NCBI RefSeq assembly: GCF_023016005.1
Contig: NZ_JALKAZ010000001.1
Span: 1,488,001-1,552,000 of the forward strand
DNA from: Erythrobacter sp. F6033
Lineage (GTDB): Bacteria > Pseudomonadota > Alphaproteobacteria > Sphingomonadales > Sphingomonadaceae
Length of the DNA stretch: 64,000 nt
Direction: 5' to 3'
The position numbers and the translations under genes are program-made. Shown in pieces: positions 24,547 through 35,116 of the stretch (position 1 is the first letter of the stretch; the number at the start of each line of letters is the position of its first letter). Under the pieces are notes generated by a model, which worked only from the letters and a program-made list of their open reading frames with translations, was not told the origin of the DNA and ran no database searches.

Positions 24547-26382
24547 TCAATGCCGACCGAAAAGCTTTTCTACGTCTTCCATGTCGAGTTTCACCCAAGT
24601 CGGGCGCCCATGGTTGCATTGGCCGGACCTCGGCGTGGCTTCCATTTCGCGAAGAAGCGCGTTCATTTCGGCAACCGAGAGAACCCGCCCTGCCCGCACC
24701 GATCCGTGGCAAGCCATTGTCGCGAGGACATATTCGAGCTTTTCGGAAAGCAGCAGTGCGCCGCTTTCTGCGTTCTTGCCATGCTTGGCGATGTCATCGG
24801 CCAGATCTTGCAGCAGTTTGCCCGATTCCGCCTTTGCAATGGCCGCGGGAACGGCGCGGACCAGCATAGCGGCGGGGCCGAAACGTTCGACACTCAAACC
24901 GAAACGCGCAAGACCTTCGGCCGCGTCTTCGAGACGGTCACAATCGGCCTCGTCCATTTCGACGACATCTGGCACCAGCAATGCCTGCGAACGGGCAATC
25001 GTATCGCCAGTGCCCGCAGCTCGTAACCGCTCCAGCACAAGCCGTTCGTGCGCGGCGTGTTGATCGACGAGGATCAGGCCGTCCTTGCTCTCGGCAACGA
25101 TGTAGGTGTTTGCAACCTGCCCACGCGCAATGCCGAGCGGATAATCCTGAGCCTCTTCGGCAATTGGCGCGGCTTCTTCGGCGCGGCCTGTGGGCAACGC
25201 ATCCGATGATTGCGGTGTCCATTCCGGACGAGGCTCTGACACATGTGACCGCGATGCTGTCCAATCACGACCGGAGAAAATGGAACCAAGTGCGGCTTGC
25301 GGTTCTTCGCGCACTGGCTCCTGCTGCCAGCGTTCCATTGCTTTCCGGTCCGGGCCTTGTGCGCTTCGCCTGTCTCCGGTTGCAAGTGCCTGTCTCAGGC
25401 CCGAAACGATAAAGCCCCGCACGCCGCTCGCATCGCGGAAACGCACCTCTGTTTTCGCAGGATGAACATTTACATCAACATCTTGCGGCGGAACATCAAG
25501 AAACAGCGCGAGTACCGCATGTCGATCACGGGCAAGCATATCAGAATAGGCCCCGCGCACCGCTCCGGTGAGCAAACGATCTTTGACCGGGCGGCCGTTC
25601 ACAAACAGATATTGGTGATCGGCCACGCCGCGATTGTATGTCGGCAGGCCCGCAATCCCGGTCAGCCGCATGGAACCGTGCGGAGTTTTGCGCATCAGAT
25701 CAATCTCCACCGCATTGTCTTTCAGTTCACGAGCGACAATTTGGGATACGCGGGTTGCGAGCGGCTCATCCGCCTGCGTCGTTAGAGCTTTACGCGTCTT
25801 ACCCTCTGCGCCGTTTTCGAGGCTGAAGGCAATCTCCGGCCGCGCCATGGCAAGCCTGCGCACAATATCGAGGCAGGCAATGTATTCGCTGCGCGGCGTA
25901 CGAAGAAATTTCCGGCGCGCCGGTATCTTGGCGAACAAATCTTCGACGCGAACACGAGTGCCCGGCGGAAGCGCTGCGGGCCCTTCTTCAATAACTTCGC
26001 CATGGTCCAAGACCATTCGCCAGCCATCATCAGATCCGCGCACGCGGCTTTCGATTGTCAGCCGAGCGACGCTGGCAATGGATGGCAACGCTTCACCGCG
26101 AAAGCCCAGTGTCGCAACCATCTCGATCGCATCATCAGGCAATTTTGACGTTGCGTGGCGTTCGAGCGCGAGCAGCATATCATCGCGGTCCATGCCGCAG
26201 CCATCATCTGTGACTTCAAAACGGGTCAATCCGCCATCGGTCAAAGTCACAGCGATTCGCGCCGATCCGGCATCAATCGCGTTCTCAACCAGTTCTTTGA
26301 GCGCAGATGCGGGCCGTTCGACCACTTCACCGGCGGCAATACGGTTCACTAAAGTCTCTGGAAGGCGGCGAATATGCGGCAT
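24547..26382 (-). CDS. mutL: DNA mismatch repair endonuclease/ATPase MutL
   Basis: 611 aa. N-terminal GHKL ATPase (LVNRIAAGEVVERPASALKEL, ENAIDAG, DDGCGM, GFRGEALPSI), a variable linker near 340-420, and a C-terminal dimerisation domain. This has DQHAAHERLVLE, fitting the DQHA-x2-E-x4-E metal site of endonuclease-type MutL, plus ACHGSVRAGR, QCNHGRPT and a terminal FGR. It is therefore probably a nicking MutL, as in bacteria lacking MutH. Starts are ambiguous: ATG 26382 begins at the conserved MPHIRRLPE, while ATG 26403 adds seven residues. Divergent from mreB. Confidence 0.95.
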   Translation of the reverse strand: MPHIRRLPETLVNRIAAGEVVERPASALKELVENAIDAGSARIAVTLTDGGLTRFEVTDDGCGMDRDDMLLALERHATSKLPDDAIEMVATLGFRGEALPSIASVARLTIESRVRGSDDGWRMVLDHGEVIEEGPAALPPGTRVRVEDLFAKIPARRKFLRTPRSEYIACLDIVRRLAMARPEIAFSLENGAEGKTRKALTTQADEPLATRVSQIVARELKDNAVEIDLMRKTPHGSMRLTGIAGLPTYNRGVADHQYLFVNGRPVKDRLLTGAVRGAYSDMLARDRHAVLALFLDVPPQDVDVNVHPAKTEVRFRDASGVRGFIVSGLRQALATGDRRSAQGPDRKAMERWQQEPVREEPQAALGSIFSGRDWTASRSHVSEPRPEWTPQSSDALPTGRAEEAAPIAEEAQDYPLGIARGQVANTYIVAESKDGLILVDQHAAHERLVLERLRAAGTGDTIARSQALLVPDVVEMDEADCDRLEDAAEGLARFGLSVERFGPAAMLVRAVPAAIAKAESGKLLQDLADDIAKHGKNAESGALLLSEKLEYVLATMACHGSVRAGRVLSVAEMNALLREMEATPRSGQCNHGRPTWVKLDMEDVEKLFGRH

Positions 26383-26503
26383 TTGTCGCAAGCTAGACGT
26401 CATGCACCGCAAATTCGAGGGCAACCGTGCAAAATTTCGTTTCGCGTCAACAATTATTTTGGCGTTTTTGCCGCGCATTCGCTAGGCGCATTAGGGAATG
26501 TGA

Positions 26504-27616
<1,113 letters not shown>

Positions 27617-27667
27617 CTGTTGCCATCCGGCCATGGACCGGATGCTTGATTAAAGGGGATAGCGGGC

Positions 27668-28576
27668 ATGGCGCCGCCGTCATCGCGCCGAACATCGGGT
27701 TTTTCCAAGAAGGCCCAATATTCGGTCTTCACCGGCTATTTGCTTGCCGGGCTCGGTGCATTGCTGGGGCTTGGCTTGCTCGCCCTGTCCCTATGGCAGC
27801 CGGCTGCGCTTGCACCTTTGCGCGGCGGGACCCAAGATGCCGTGACAACAGTCGGCGAAGGCCCTGCCGCTGTTCGCTCTTCCAGCAAAAGCACGTGGAA
27901 CAACATCAAAGGATACTTCTACGCAGGTAGCCAAAACGCGGCGTTGCGCGAAGAAGTCGAACTCGCACGCATCAGGCTAGCCGAGGCGGAAGCTGTTGCG
28001 CAGGAAAACGAGCGCTTGAAATCTCTCGTCGCTCTGGCGGAGAGTGAAATCGAGCCAGTCGCCGTAACCAGGCTTGTCGGATCAAGCTCCACCAGCAGTC
28101 GCCGCTTTGCCTATATTGGAAAGGGCCGACTTCAGGGCGTCGAAGTGGGGATGCCCGTGCGCAGTCCGCGCGGCGTAGTGGGACGAGTGCTGGAAGTCGC
28201 GCGCAGTTCATCGCGCATTCTTCTGCTGACCGACAGCGAAAGCGTGTTGCCCGTCCGTCGCTCAAGCGATGACACCGTGGCTTTCGCCGAGGGGCGCGGC
28301 GACGGGATGGTGCGCATTCGTTTGATCAATCTCGGTCTGAACCCGCTCGAGGTTGGCGACATTTTCGTTACAAGCGGAGCCGGCGGATATTACCGTCCGG
28401 GTGTGGCTGTTGCGGTCCTCACTGAACTGACCCCTGACGGCGGAATTGCGCGTCTGGTTGCTGCGCCATCGGCGACCGATTTCGTCTCGGTTGAGCCGAC
28501 TTATGTGCCCGAAGCTGTGGAAGCATTGGAAACCAGACCAGAGGACTCGATCAATCCGTCGGAGGACGAGAATTGA
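27668..28576 (+). CDS. mreC: Rod shape-determining protein MreC
   Basis: 302-aa bitopic inner-membrane protein. A cytoplasmic N-tail rich in Arg/Ser, one transmembrane helix near 22-45, a coiled coil near 85-125 (ALREEVELARIRLAEAEAVAQENERLKSL), then two periplasmic beta barrels (ATGxGKGRLQGVEVGMPV-like region, DIFVTSGAGGYYRPG). Bridges MreB to PBP2 and stimulates it. The stop codon overlaps the TTG start of mreD. Confidence 0.95.
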   Translation: MAPPSSRRTSGFSKKAQYSVFTGYLLAGLGALLGLGLLALSLWQPAALAPLRGGTQDAVTTVGEGPAAVRSSSKSTWNNIKGYFYAGSQNAALREEVELARIRLAEAEAVAQENERLKSLVALAESEIEPVAVTRLVGSSSTSSRRFAYIGKGRLQGVEVGMPVRSPRGVVGRVLEVARSSSRILLLTDSESVLPVRRSSDDTVAFAEGRGDGMVRIRLINLGLNPLEVGDIFVTSGAGGYYRPGVAVAVLTELTPDGGIARLVAAPSATDFVSVEPTYVPEAVEALETRPEDSINPSEDEN

Positions 28577-29136
28577 GAGATCGCCTTCGTTCCCCACCAC
28601 AACATAGCGCAAACCGGTTTGGTGGCGGGATCAACCGCGTTCAATCTCCGTGGCGCGCTCAAACAATTCCGTACATCTCGATCACTTTTGCCTCGCTGCT
28701 CCCCGTGCTGCTGATGGCAGATGTGATGCCAGTGCTTCCGCCGCTCGGATTCATGATGTTGATTGGATGGCGGATCATGCGCCCCGGCTTTCTGCCGCTG
28801 TGGGTCGGTGTGCCGCTGGGCGCTTTTGACGATTTGTTCAGCGGGCAACCTTTCGGCAGTGCGATCCTGTTGTGGTCGATCGCGATGATTGTGCTTGAGA
28901 TCATCGAAAGCCGTTTCCCGTGGCGAGGGTTTTGGCAGGACTGGTTCACCGCAGGTCTAGCGCTGGTGCTGTATATCTTTCTCGCAATGGTGGTTTCCGG
29001 CGCAACTTTGACACTTCCCATGATTTCGGCGGCTGTGCCGCAGATTGTGATGGCGATCTTGCTTTATCCGTTGCTCGCTCGCCTGATCGCACGGCTCGAC
29101 CTGTTCCGGCTTGCACGCGCAAGAAGGGTCGGTTGA
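28573..29136 (+). CDS. mreD: Rod shape-determining protein MreD
   Basis: 187-aa integral membrane protein with about five hydrophobic helices and the MreD-type FGSAILLWSIAMIVLEIIESR region. The start is a TTG at 28573, supported by GGAGGA at 28561-28566 six bases upstream, and it overlaps the mreC stop codon. MreD works with MreC in the elongasome. Its stop overlaps the mrdA start by one base (TGATG). Confidence 0.92.
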   Translation: MRDRLRSPPQHSANRFGGGINRVQSPWRAQTIPYISITFASLLPVLLMADVMPVLPPLGFMMLIGWRIMRPGFLPLWVGVPLGAFDDLFSGQPFGSAILLWSIAMIVLEIIESRFPWRGFWQDWFTAGLALVLYIFLAMVVSGATLTLPMISAAVPQIVMAILLYPLLARLIARLDLFRLARARRVG

Positions 29137-31211
29137 TGGCGGGCCTGTCCAAACCAAAGCGTCAAAAGCGCCGCGGCCCATTGCTCAATGCGTCGAACCT
29201 CAAGCATGCATTTGACCGGCGCAGTGTAGTTATCGGATCAATCCAAGGCGGCATCGGCGTGTTGCTCGCGGCGCGCATGGGCTATCTCGCGATTGCCGAG
29301 AACGAGAAGTACCGGCTGGAATCCGAAAGCAACCGCGTCAATCTGACCCTGATCCCGCCGCGCCGGGGATGGATACTTGACCGCAACGGTGCGCCGCTTG
29401 CTTCAAACAGAGCCGATTTCCGTGTTGATGTTATACCTGAGCGGCTGACCGATCCTGATGCGACAATTGATCAAATCGGTTCGCTGCTGCAATTGGAAGC
29501 TGGCCGGATTGCCGATCTGAAACAAGAGATCAGCACAGCGCGCGGCTTCGCTCCAATCGAAGTCGCGAGCGGTCTTGATTATGAACAATTTGCCGCGCTC
29601 AGCGTGCGGCTTCCCGATTTGCAAGGCGTCGTCCCGCAACGCGGCTTCTCGCGGTTCTACCCGACTGCATCAACCGTAGGGCACCTGATCGGCTATGTCG
29701 GTCCCGCTTCTGCGGAAGAGTACGAAGAAGACCGCAACCCGATCCTGATCACGCCGGGATATAAGATCGGCAAAGACGGGCTTGAAAAACAGTTCGAACA
29801 GGAACTGCGCGGTACTCCCGGTGCGCGGCGAGTTGAAGTGACGGCAGCCGGCCGCATCGTTCGCGATCTGGAAACGCGCGACGATATTCAGGGCGACCCT
29901 GTTAAACTCACAATCGACGGACCTCTGCAGGATTACGCCGCGCGTAGGATTGGCCTCGAAAGCGGTTCAGTCGTCGTCATGGATTGCCTCACCGGTGATC
30001 TGCTTTGCATGGCCTCCATGCCCAGCTTTGACCCAAACAGTTTTTCCGCCGGCATCGGCAGCCTCGAATATTCGATGCTGCGCGAAGACCGCCGCGTTCC
30101 ACTGCGTAACAAGGTTCTGCAAGGGCTCTATCCGCCAGGTTCAACGGTAAAACCAATGCACTGCATGGCGTTTTTGAAGGCAGGCATCAAACCGACAGAA
30201 TCGATTGTGTGCGGGGGCGGGCGGCGCATTGGCAATCGCTTCTTCAATTGCTGGAGCAATCACGGCGTCGTCGACATGGGTAAGGCGATCTACCAAAGCT
30301 GTGACAGCTATTTCTATCACTTCGCCCAGCAGATCGGTTTCGACAAAGTTGCCGCGATGGCAAGCGATCTTGGGCTGGGAAAACAGTACCCGCTGCCTGT
30401 CCAATCTCAATTCTATGGCACCGTTCCAACGCCCGAGTGGAAGCAGAAGAAGTTCGACCGCGCATGGGCGTCATTCGACACGGTCAACGCCTCGATTGGT
30501 CAGGGCTATTATCTAACCAGCCCGCTGCAACTGGCTGTGATGAGCGCGCGGCTCGCAACCGGCAAACGGCTCAATCCGCGTCTTGTCTTAGATGGCTCGA
30601 CCAATGATCCAGCCAGCTACAATTTCCGCGACGATGAAATTTCCTACATCCGCCAAGCTATGAGCGATGTGGTGAACGGGCCTGGTACAGCGGGACGCGG
30701 ACGCCTGCCCTTCCCCGATATCAAGATGGCGGGCAAAACCGGTACGGCTCAGGTTGTATCACTAAGCGTTTCTGACGGTCGAAGCGGTCCATGGAAATAC
30801 CGTGATCACGGCCTCTTCACGTTCTTCGCTCCGCTCGAAAATCCCCGTTATGCGGGAGCAGTTGTGATCGAACATGGCGGCGGTTCTGGTGCCGCCTACC
30901 CTATCGCCCGTGATGTGATGACGTTTATGTTCGATCCAGCCAAAGGGCTCGAAAAACTGCAAGCGCTCGAACGGCAGTGGGGCGGAACCGCGCAAGAACG
31001 GCTTGAAAAGAACTATGCCGCTTATGCAAGCGAGCGCGGCGCGAGCGTGACCCCTCCGCCGAAACGCGACGAAGATATTTTTGATCGCGTTGAAGCAGAG
31101 GCACGACTTGAAGCCGAGCGGACGCAGGAAATCGGCGAAGACTTTATTGCACCTCGCCCCAATCCGGTTGCATCGGCACCTCCACCATCGGATAGCGGTG
31201 CAGGTGAATGA
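29136..31211 (+). CDS. mrdA: Penicillin-binding protein 2 (elongasome transpeptidase)
   Basis: 691 aa: short cytoplasmic basic tail, one signal-anchor helix near 25-45, a pedestal domain (PPRRGWILDRNGAPLASNRADF) and the transpeptidase. Catalytic motifs: SxxK as PGSTVKP with the acylated serine at about 336, the second motif SCDSYFYHFA, and KTGT (K534) in AGKTGTAQV. A Glu/Arg-rich 50-residue tail follows the domain. Cross-links peptidoglycan during lateral growth with RodA, whose gene overlaps it by four bases. The longer frame from 28920 lies inside mreD and is rejected. Confidence 0.97.
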   Translation: MAGLSKPKRQKRRGPLLNASNLKHAFDRRSVVIGSIQGGIGVLLAARMGYLAIAENEKYRLESESNRVNLTLIPPRRGWILDRNGAPLASNRADFRVDVIPERLTDPDATIDQIGSLLQLEAGRIADLKQEISTARGFAPIEVASGLDYEQFAALSVRLPDLQGVVPQRGFSRFYPTASTVGHLIGYVGPASAEEYEEDRNPILITPGYKIGKDGLEKQFEQELRGTPGARRVEVTAAGRIVRDLETRDDIQGDPVKLTIDGPLQDYAARRIGLESGSVVVMDCLTGDLLCMASMPSFDPNSFSAGIGSLEYSMLREDRRVPLRNKVLQGLYPPGSTVKPMHCMAFLKAGIKPTESIVCGGGRRIGNRFFNCWSNHGVVDMGKAIYQSCDSYFYHFAQQIGFDKVAAMASDLGLGKQYPLPVQSQFYGTVPTPEWKQKKFDRAWASFDTVNASIGQGYYLTSPLQLAVMSARLATGKRLNPRLVLDGSTNDPASYNFRDDEISYIRQAMSDVVNGPGTAGRGRLPFPDIKMAGKTGTAQVVSLSVSDGRSGPWKYRDHGLFTFFAPLENPRYAGAVVIEHGGGSGAAYPIARDVMTFMFDPAKGLEKLQALERQWGGTAQERLEKNYAAYASERGASVTPPPKRDEDIFDRVEAEARLEAERTQEIGEDFIAPRPNPVASAPPPSDSGAGE

Positions 31212-32332
31212 ACGGCATCGTCCCAGCATCCATTGCGCGGCAACCATGGGGGATGCTGATCCCGCTGTTTCTGCTGGTCGCCTTTGGCGCGGCGGTTTTG
31301 TATTCCGCCGCAGGCGGATCAATGCAGCCCTATGCATCGTCGCATTTGATCCGGTTCTTTGTTTTTCTGGTGATGGCATCCGTCATTGCGTCTCTTCCGC
31401 GTGAATTTGTCAAATTCATGACCTACCCGGCCTACGTGGTCGTGTTGATCCTGCTGATGGCTGTGGAGGTCATCGGGCAAGTGAACGGCGGCAGCCAGCG
31501 CTGGCTCGATCTGGGCTTTATGGTGCTGCAACCGTCCGAATTGATGAAGCCTGTGATCGTCATCACGCTCGCATTTTTCTATTCGTCGCTCCCGGTTGGG
31601 TTGATTGCCAGCTGGCGCGCTCTGCTCATTCCCGGGGCCATGATTGGCCTGCCTGTTTCGCTCGTTCTGCTCCAACCTGATCTTGGCACGTCCCTGGCCA
31701 TCGCATTTGGCGGCGGAGTGGTGATGCTGCTGGCAGGATTGCCTTTGAAATGGTTCGTATCTGGCGGGGCAGCCGCAGCCGCCGCAGCGCCGCTCATCTT
31801 CTTTTTCGGTTTGCAGGATTATCAGCAACGCCGAGTGATGACGATGTTCGATCCTGAAGCCGATCCGTTGGGCGCAAGCTACCACATCATCCAATCCAAG
31901 ATTGCGATCGGATCAGGCGGAATTTTTGGCAAAGGGTTCAACAACGGTTCGCAAAGCCACCTGCAATACTTACCCGAACCGCACACCGATTTTGTGTTCG
32001 CTACAATGGCAGAGGAATGGGGCCTAATCGGCGGGCTCTTTGTTCTCGCAGTCTTTAGCATCATCCTGCGTTGGGGTTGGAATGTCGCACGAGCGGCACA
32101 AGACCGCTTCTCGAGCCTTCTTGCCGCCGGTATGGTCGCGACGATATTCTTTTACATTGCGGTCAATCTGCTGATGGTGATGGGCTTCGCGCCAGTCGTT
32201 GGCATCCCTCTGCCATTTATGAGCCATGGCGGATCCTCTATGCTCACGAATATGATCTGCATCGGCGCGTTGATGATGGTGAATAGCTGGAATCGCAGCA
32301 ACCCTCGTGGCGGACTGTCCGGTGCGATCTAA
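31208..32332 (+). CDS. rodA: Peptidoglycan glycosyltransferase RodA (SEDS family)
   Basis: 374-aa polytopic membrane protein, about ten helices. SEDS signatures include the loop GGSQRWLDLGFMVLQPSELMKP (catalytic-loop region), LLQPDLGTSL, the large loop LPEPHTDFVFATMAEEWG, and the terminal GIPLPFMSHGGSS. It polymerises lipid II into glycan strands in partnership with PBP2. Last gene of the mre-mrd operon. It converges with the luxR-type gene, overlapping it by four bases. Confidence 0.97.
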   Translation: MNGIVPASIARQPWGMLIPLFLLVAFGAAVLYSAAGGSMQPYASSHLIRFFVFLVMASVIASLPREFVKFMTYPAYVVVLILLMAVEVIGQVNGGSQRWLDLGFMVLQPSELMKPVIVITLAFFYSSLPVGLIASWRALLIPGAMIGLPVSLVLLQPDLGTSLAIAFGGGVVMLLAGLPLKWFVSGGAAAAAAAPLIFFFGLQDYQQRRVMTMFDPEADPLGASYHIIQSKIAIGSGGIFGKGFNNGSQSHLQYLPEPHTDFVFATMAEEWGLIGGLFVLAVFSIILRWGWNVARAAQDRFSSLLAAGMVATIFFYIAVNLLMVMGFAPVVGIPLPFMSHGGSSMLTNMICIGALMMVNSWNRSNPRGGLSGAI

Positions 32333-33039
32333 GCTGTCACCAATCCGAGCTTAAGTGCTTTTACAACTGCACCCACGCGGTCGACTGAACCCAGTTTGGC
32401 GTAAATCCGTTTGGCGTATGTTTTTACCGTGTCTGGCGACAGGTCGAGGATATCTCCAATGACAGAGAGCGACTTTCCTCGAACAAGCCATTCGAGCACT
32501 TCTTGCTCACGCTGAGACAGTTCAACTTTTTCGCGGGTGGATTCGAGCAAGACACACACACGTTGATGCGCCGCTTGCGAAACACTGCGTATAATCCCCA
32601 GTGTCTTTTCAGGAACACGGTCGATCGGATAGCCGAAATCAAAAGACGCGTAAGCGTTGCGGCTGCGCGGACCGAAAAGCGGCACGCCAAAGCCATGGAT
32701 CAGACCGTACTTACGCATGGCATCGAAAAAAACTTCGTTTTCCGGCGTGTTGGGCGCGATCTTTTTCGCTTCTTCCCATGTCAGCATCGCCCCAAATGCC
32801 ATTACCCGCGCCGGAATTGGGTCACTCTTTCGGAAATCCGATTCGCTGTAGAATTCCAACCATTCCCGGTCAAAGCCATGCGCATGGACAACCGTGCGTT
32901 CCGATGTCGGCGAGTCAAATAATGGTGTAAAATGATAGCTTTGGCGCACAACGCCGAGCTCTTCGCAGACACCCACTGCGTACCAGAGCACTTCCCCCAC
33001 ATCGATGAGTGCTTCGATTTTACCGAAATATCCCTGCAT
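32329..33039 (-). CDS. LuxR-family regulator with intact autoinducer-binding domain
   Basis: 236 aa. N-terminal autoinducer-binding domain (~1-165) and C-terminal LuxR/GerE helix-turn-helix (SQREQEVLEWLVRGKSL...LSPDTVKTYAKRIYAKLG). The six residues conserved in AHL receptors are all present, at W60, Y64, D73, P74, W88 and G116, each exactly three positions after the TraR equivalents. It is therefore likely to bind an acyl-homoserine lactone. No luxI-type synthase is in the window, so it may be an AHL solo or work with a distant synthase. The upstream region carries a 16-bp sequence shared with the MerR promoter. Confidence 0.9.
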   Translation of the reverse strand: MQGYFGKIEALIDVGEVLWYAVGVCEELGVVRQSYHFTPLFDSPTSERTVVHAHGFDREWLEFYSESDFRKSDPIPARVMAFGAMLTWEEAKKIAPNTPENEVFFDAMRKYGLIHGFGVPLFGPRSRNAYASFDFGYPIDRVPEKTLGIIRSVSQAAHQRVCVLLESTREKVELSQREQEVLEWLVRGKSLSVIGDILDLSPDTVKTYAKRIYAKLGSVDRVGAVVKALKLGLVTA

Positions 33040-33303
33040 CGTTACGCGAGTTTACATCACGTCACCCGATTAGGCGACTTTCCGTAAACGTCAACGTCGG
33101 CCATATGCACTGAGGTTGTTCGAAAGAGCACCCGCGTTCGGGTCGCAGCCAATGGTCAACCGTTGGACTTAGTTGAACGTGAAAGACCTGGCGGCAGCAT
33201 TCCCCCCTTATGGAACTGTCGCCAGGCAAGAGTTCAAAATGTGGAGACTTCAATGTTTCGCTCTCGCGCGAGATCAAATTCGCTGTGCCAAAGGATCGCC
33301 GAT

Positions 33304-33591
33304 ATGGCGTATGGCAACGCGCAAAACGTCGAAGACTCGCTGGTCGAGCCGGCTGCGGTCGTGCGCGCCATCTATCAACGCGAACGCGCTGGAGTCTCCA
33401 CCAATCTCCGCCAGCTTCACACCCTAACTGAAATGCCGCAGACAAAGGCGTTGCGCGCTGTCTCTGGTCTCGAACGGTCTGGGTTCGCGAACATTGAGAG
33501 CAATATGCATGATGCGTTGGAATCAGTGGTGACACTGAACGATGAAATGCGCGCGGCTTTAGATCGCGCGATTGCCCGCGACGCGGCTTAA
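33304..33591 (+). CDS. Small winged-helix DNA-binding protein
   Basis: 95 aa from the ATG at 33304, which has AAGGAT eight bases upstream. ATG 33253 (ribosome site GGAGA) would add 17 residues and is a real alternative. The sequence VVRAIYQRERAGVSTNLRQLHTLTEM...ALRAVSGLERSGFA looks like a MarR-like winged helix: helix, recognition helix, wing, then a C-terminal helix (LNDEMRAALDRAIA). No ligand domain. Its neighbours are the LuxR gene and tRNA-Lys; targets unknown. Confidence 0.65.
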   Translation: MAYGNAQNVEDSLVEPAAVVRAIYQRERAGVSTNLRQLHTLTEMPQTKALRAVSGLERSGFANIESNMHDALESVVTLNDEMRAALDRAIARDAA

Positions 33592-33694
33592 TCCCTTTCA
33601 TTTGGCGACAGCATGTCTATATGCAGCGCCGTCCGACTTTTGAAACGAGCTTAGATGCTCTGAATTCTCGGACATCCGATCTCTTTATCGGAAT

Positions 33695-33770
33695 GGACCC
33701 TTAGCTCAGTTGGTAGAGCGTCTGACTCTTAATCAGAATGTCGTTGGTTCGATCCCAACAGGGTCCACCA
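33695..33770 (+). tRNA. tRNA-Lys (anticodon CTT)
   Basis: 76 bases including an encoded CCA. Acceptor stem GGACCCT pairs with AGGGTCC (33760-33766). D arm TTAGCTCAGTTGGTAGAGC, anticodon stem TCTGA/TCAGA with loop CTCTTAA (anticodon CTT, reads AAG), and T arm GTTGGTTCGATCCCAAC are all well formed. A perfect 6-bp hairpin (33675-33692) lies two bases upstream. I see no clear terminator downstream. Confidence 0.97.
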
Positions 33771-33861
33771 CTACTATTGAATGTGAAACGCCCTGTCTTC
33801 AATCCGGTTGATTGTGGGCAGGCAAACTTGCAATCACATTGAAATGTGATACTGCATTGCT

Positions 33862-35109
33862 ATGAGCACATCAACAATCACACGCGTTCGCGATCTCGTC
33901 ACATCCGGTGAATTCACCAAGGCAGGCCTCGCCCGCGCCGCTGGTCTCCATGCAAACACCCTGCGTGATGCGGCTGAACCGGACTGGAACCCCACCACGG
34001 AAACACTGACCAAGCTTCAGGACTTTCTCGACTCCAATGATGAGCGTCCCGTATTGGTCGGCGCGGAAGAGATCATCAACGAAGCCCGAAATGGCCGGAT
34101 GTACATCCTTGTCGATGACGAGGACCGCGAGAACGAAGGCGATCTTATCATCCCGGGGCAAATGGCAACGCCCGACGCCATCAACTTCATGGCAACCCAT
34201 GGACGCGGATTGATTTGCCTCGCGCTCGACAAAGCGCGTGTTGACCAACTCGGCCTCGAGCCGATGAGCCGCAACAACAAAGAAAGCATGCAAACCGCTT
34301 TCACAATCTCGATCGAGGCCAAAGAAGGTGTCACCACCGGGATTTCAGCCGCAGACCGCGCACGCACAGTGGCTGTTGCGATCGATGCGAACAAAGGTGC
34401 GGACGACATTGTCACTCCGGGTCATGTTTTCCCTCTGACGGCGCGCAATGGCGGTGTCCTCGTCCGTGCAGGCCATACCGAAGCCGCGGTCGACATCTCA
34501 CGCCTCGCAGGACTGAACCCGAGCGGCGTTATTTGCGAAATAATGAACGAAGATGGCACGATGGCGCGCCTCGATGACCTCGTCACATTCGCCCGAAAGC
34601 ATGACCTCAAAATCGGAACCATCCGCGATCTGATCGCCTATAGGATGCGCCATGATCATTTGGTCGAACGCCTCGACGAAAGCAGCTTTGAAAGCGATTA
34701 TGGCGGCCAATGGCGCCTGATCACTTATCGCAACCGCGTCGCCAATGATCAGGCTTATGTCCTGCAAAAAGGTCACGTTGATCCAACCACGCCTACGCTC
34801 GCCCGCGTTCATCCGATCTCTGTCTTCGATGACATCCTAGGACAGCCCGGCGCGCGAAAGCGAACTCTTCAACGCGCAATGAGCGCGATTGGCGATCATG
34901 GTTCTGGCGTAATCGTCATTCTGACAAGCCGGATTGGTGGCAAGGAATGGTCTCAGGACGAAGAGATCCGCAACATTGGTATCGGCTCGCAAATCCTTGC
35001 TGACCTTGGCGTGCACGATATGATCCTGCTTTCCAATTCACGGCCTGACCTGGTGGCAATCGAAGGCTACGGCCTGACCATTTCCGATTTCAAATCTATT
35101 CCGGAGTAA
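33862..35109 (+). CDS. ribB: DHBP synthase with N-terminal HTH and degenerate GTP cyclohydrolase II half
   Basis: 415 aa in three parts. Residues ~5-57 look like a Cro/CI-type helix-turn-helix ([19 protein letters not shown]...[11 protein letters not shown]). Residues ~65-265 are 3,4-dihydroxy-2-butanone-4-phosphate synthase with the acidic loop [11 protein letters not shown] (85-95), [19 protein letters not shown] and [10 protein letters not shown], so this activity is likely intact. Residues ~280-415 resemble GTP cyclohydrolase II, but the three zinc cysteines are missing where [15 protein letters not shown] appears, so that half should be inactive. Supplies the four-carbon unit for riboflavin; ribH follows by seven bases. 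Confidence 0.92.
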   Translation: MSTSTITRVRDLVTSGEFTKAGLARAAGLHANTLRDAAEPDWNPTTETLTKLQDFLDSNDERPVLVGAEEIINEARNGRMYILVDDEDRENEGDLIIPGQMATPDAINFMATHGRGLICLALDKARVDQLGLEPMSRNNKESMQTAFTISIEAKEGVTTGISAADRARTVAVAIDANKGADDIVTPGHVFPLTARNGGVLVRAGHTEAAVDISRLAGLNPSGVICEIMNEDGTMARLDDLVTFARKHDLKIGTIRDLIAYRMRHDHLVERLDESSFESDYGGQWRLITYRNRVANDQAYVLQKGHVDPTTPTLARVHPISVFDDILGQPGARKRTLQRAMSAIGDHGSGVIVILTSRIGGKEWSQDEEIRNIGIGSQILADLGVHDMILLSNSRPDLVAIEGYGLTISDFKSIPE

Positions 35110-35116
35110 ACCTTTC

